64,000 nucleotides of DNA from Cladorhizidae sp. MBARI D1340-BT2 (taxonomy: Eukaryota; Porifera; Demospongiae; Poecilosclerida; Cladorhizidae): the NCBI GenBank assembly GCA_028752905.1, contig JAQNBH010000010.1, positions 21,127,308 to 21,191,307 on the forward strand. Reading direction: 5' to 3'. The number at the start of each line of letters is the position of its first letter. Positions within the stretch are counted from its first letter, which is position 1. The position numbers were made by a program, and so were the translations under genes. The notes beneath the pieces were generated by a model. That model did no database searches, was not told where the DNA came from, and saw nothing but the letters and a program-made list of their open reading frames with translations. Below are positions 63,451 through 64,000 of the stretch, piece after piece.

Positions 63451-63895
63451 CTAGTCGTCTTGAATTTGGTACTCGTACGCGAGTAGCTCTGAGCTCTCTC
63501 TTGGTCTCAATTTGTTTGTTCTATCAGATTGTCTGGGTACATCTGGTTCTCTCCTTTGATTTCCTAGATGCCTCACAATTGCCTCACTCAGCTCCTCGTA
63601 GGTGCTAGAATCTAAATTTCTCATTTGTATCTCCAGCCACCGCGGTAGTTTTTCCAGGGTTACTTCCATCAGCATCAAAGTCTCAGCCCCTTTTTTGGAT
63701 GAATTGATCCATTGATGGAAATTTTGTTGATGCCCCCTTAACCAGGCATCAGGGTTGCCTCCATCAAAAGTCTTCTCTTTCTGTACGTTTCTGTAGTAGC
63801 TTGGTACGTTGCTAGTAGAGTGCTTTTAATGATCTGATAGTCATTCTGTGCTGTTGAGCTTAGGGTTGATATAGCCGTCATCCCTGCTCCGGATA
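63451..63895 (-). pseudogene. Family-B gag, C-terminal part (B3)
   Basis: TLEKLPRWLEIQMRNL and YEELSEAIVRHLGN on 63,678-63,451. The gag N-terminus, primer site and 5' LTR are missing. Confidence 0.78.
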
Positions 63896-64000
63896 AATAA
63901 CAGCCATTGAGGATGAAGATAAAAGAAATTATTGCTAGCTATTTAGCTTGAAGCCTGTACACTTATATATAATTATATACCAATCTCATTTATTCAGATT
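63896..64000. other. Flank after B3, unrecognised
   Basis: AT-rich sequence unrelated to the other B flanks, running to the window end. Confidence 0.4.

Larger units (their letters stand above)
60080..63895 (-). mobile_element. Family-B Ty3/gypsy element, copy B3 (truncated both ends)
   Basis: Starts inside the 3' LTR/RNase H junction (equivalent to 42,177 of B2) and ends inside gag (after GCTCCGGATA, equivalent to about 46,025). RNase H (60,337-60,080), RT (61,258-60,619 with YLDD), integrase (62,480-61,413) and protease (63,364-62,777, 195 open codons with DTG) follow in the same order. It lacks the 10-nt deletion shared by B1 and B2, so it branched off earlier. The knuckle also reads C-x2-C-x4-Q-x4-C. 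Confidence 0.88.

Noticed and set aside
60080..63895. B3 as the start of a third complete duplication unit
   Set aside because: B3 is truncated at 63,895 into unrelated sequence and lacks the B1/B2 shared deletion, so it is a separate copy.

Overview
The window is eukaryotic, very probably metazoan, nuclear DNA. It has spliced coding exons with GT...AG borders, AT-rich introns and spacers, many microsatellites, and several superfamilies of eukaryotic transposable elements: Ty3/gypsy LTR elements, hAT, piggyBac, Penelope-like tails and foldback elements. I infer a marine invertebrate, possibly a sponge, from the element mix and the small candidate intron, but no marker fixes the species. There is no bacterial operon structure, and I see no CRISPR array, rRNA gene or tRNA gene.

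Region 1 (1-15,470). A host gene for a 2H-phosphoesterase protein of the AKAP7/ASCC1 type lies on the minus strand. Three exons (10,889-10,700, 1,419-1,253 and 610-366) join in perfect phase. The 9.3-kb intron between the first two holds a 2-kb minisatellite (7.2-9.2 kb), a 0.64-kb foldback element, Penelope-like tails and a broken zinc-knuckle ORF. Upstream lie a hAT remnant (13.2-14.4 kb), half of another foldback element and a tandem array of about 118 bp units.

Region 2 (15,475-38,740) and region 4 (41,807-60,079) are two copies of one segmental duplication. Each starts with a decayed family-B Ty3/gypsy element and ends in a glycosyltransferase family 92-like gene. In between are a Penelope-like fragment, a minisatellite, two nested hAT remnants, two candidate small exons, a foldback element, a 21-bp repeat and a plus-strand gypsy fragment. 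Copy 1 alone carries a 6,244-bp family-A gypsy element (30,009-36,252). It has 654-bp LTRs differing at one base, a CTACA target duplication, a tRNA-Leu-type primer site, a polypurine tract and one uninterrupted gag-pol frame. Copy 2 still has the empty site (57,592-57,596).

Region 3 (38,740-41,806) separates the copies. It holds a truncated piggyBac element and a truncated hAT element. Region 5 (60,080-63,895) is a third family-B element, fused directly to the broken start of the second GT92 copy and creating an in-frame chimeric ORF.

The most notable points are these. Both gypsy families have the domain order gag-PR-INT-RT-RNase H (integrase before RT, as in Ty1/copia) although their sequences are Ty3/gypsy-like; this is the arrangement of the Gmr1-type clade. 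The family-A insertion can be read to the base against its empty allele in the duplicate. The duplication edges fall in family-B elements. The apparent stop codon in both GT92 copies lies inside a plausible 48-bp intron.
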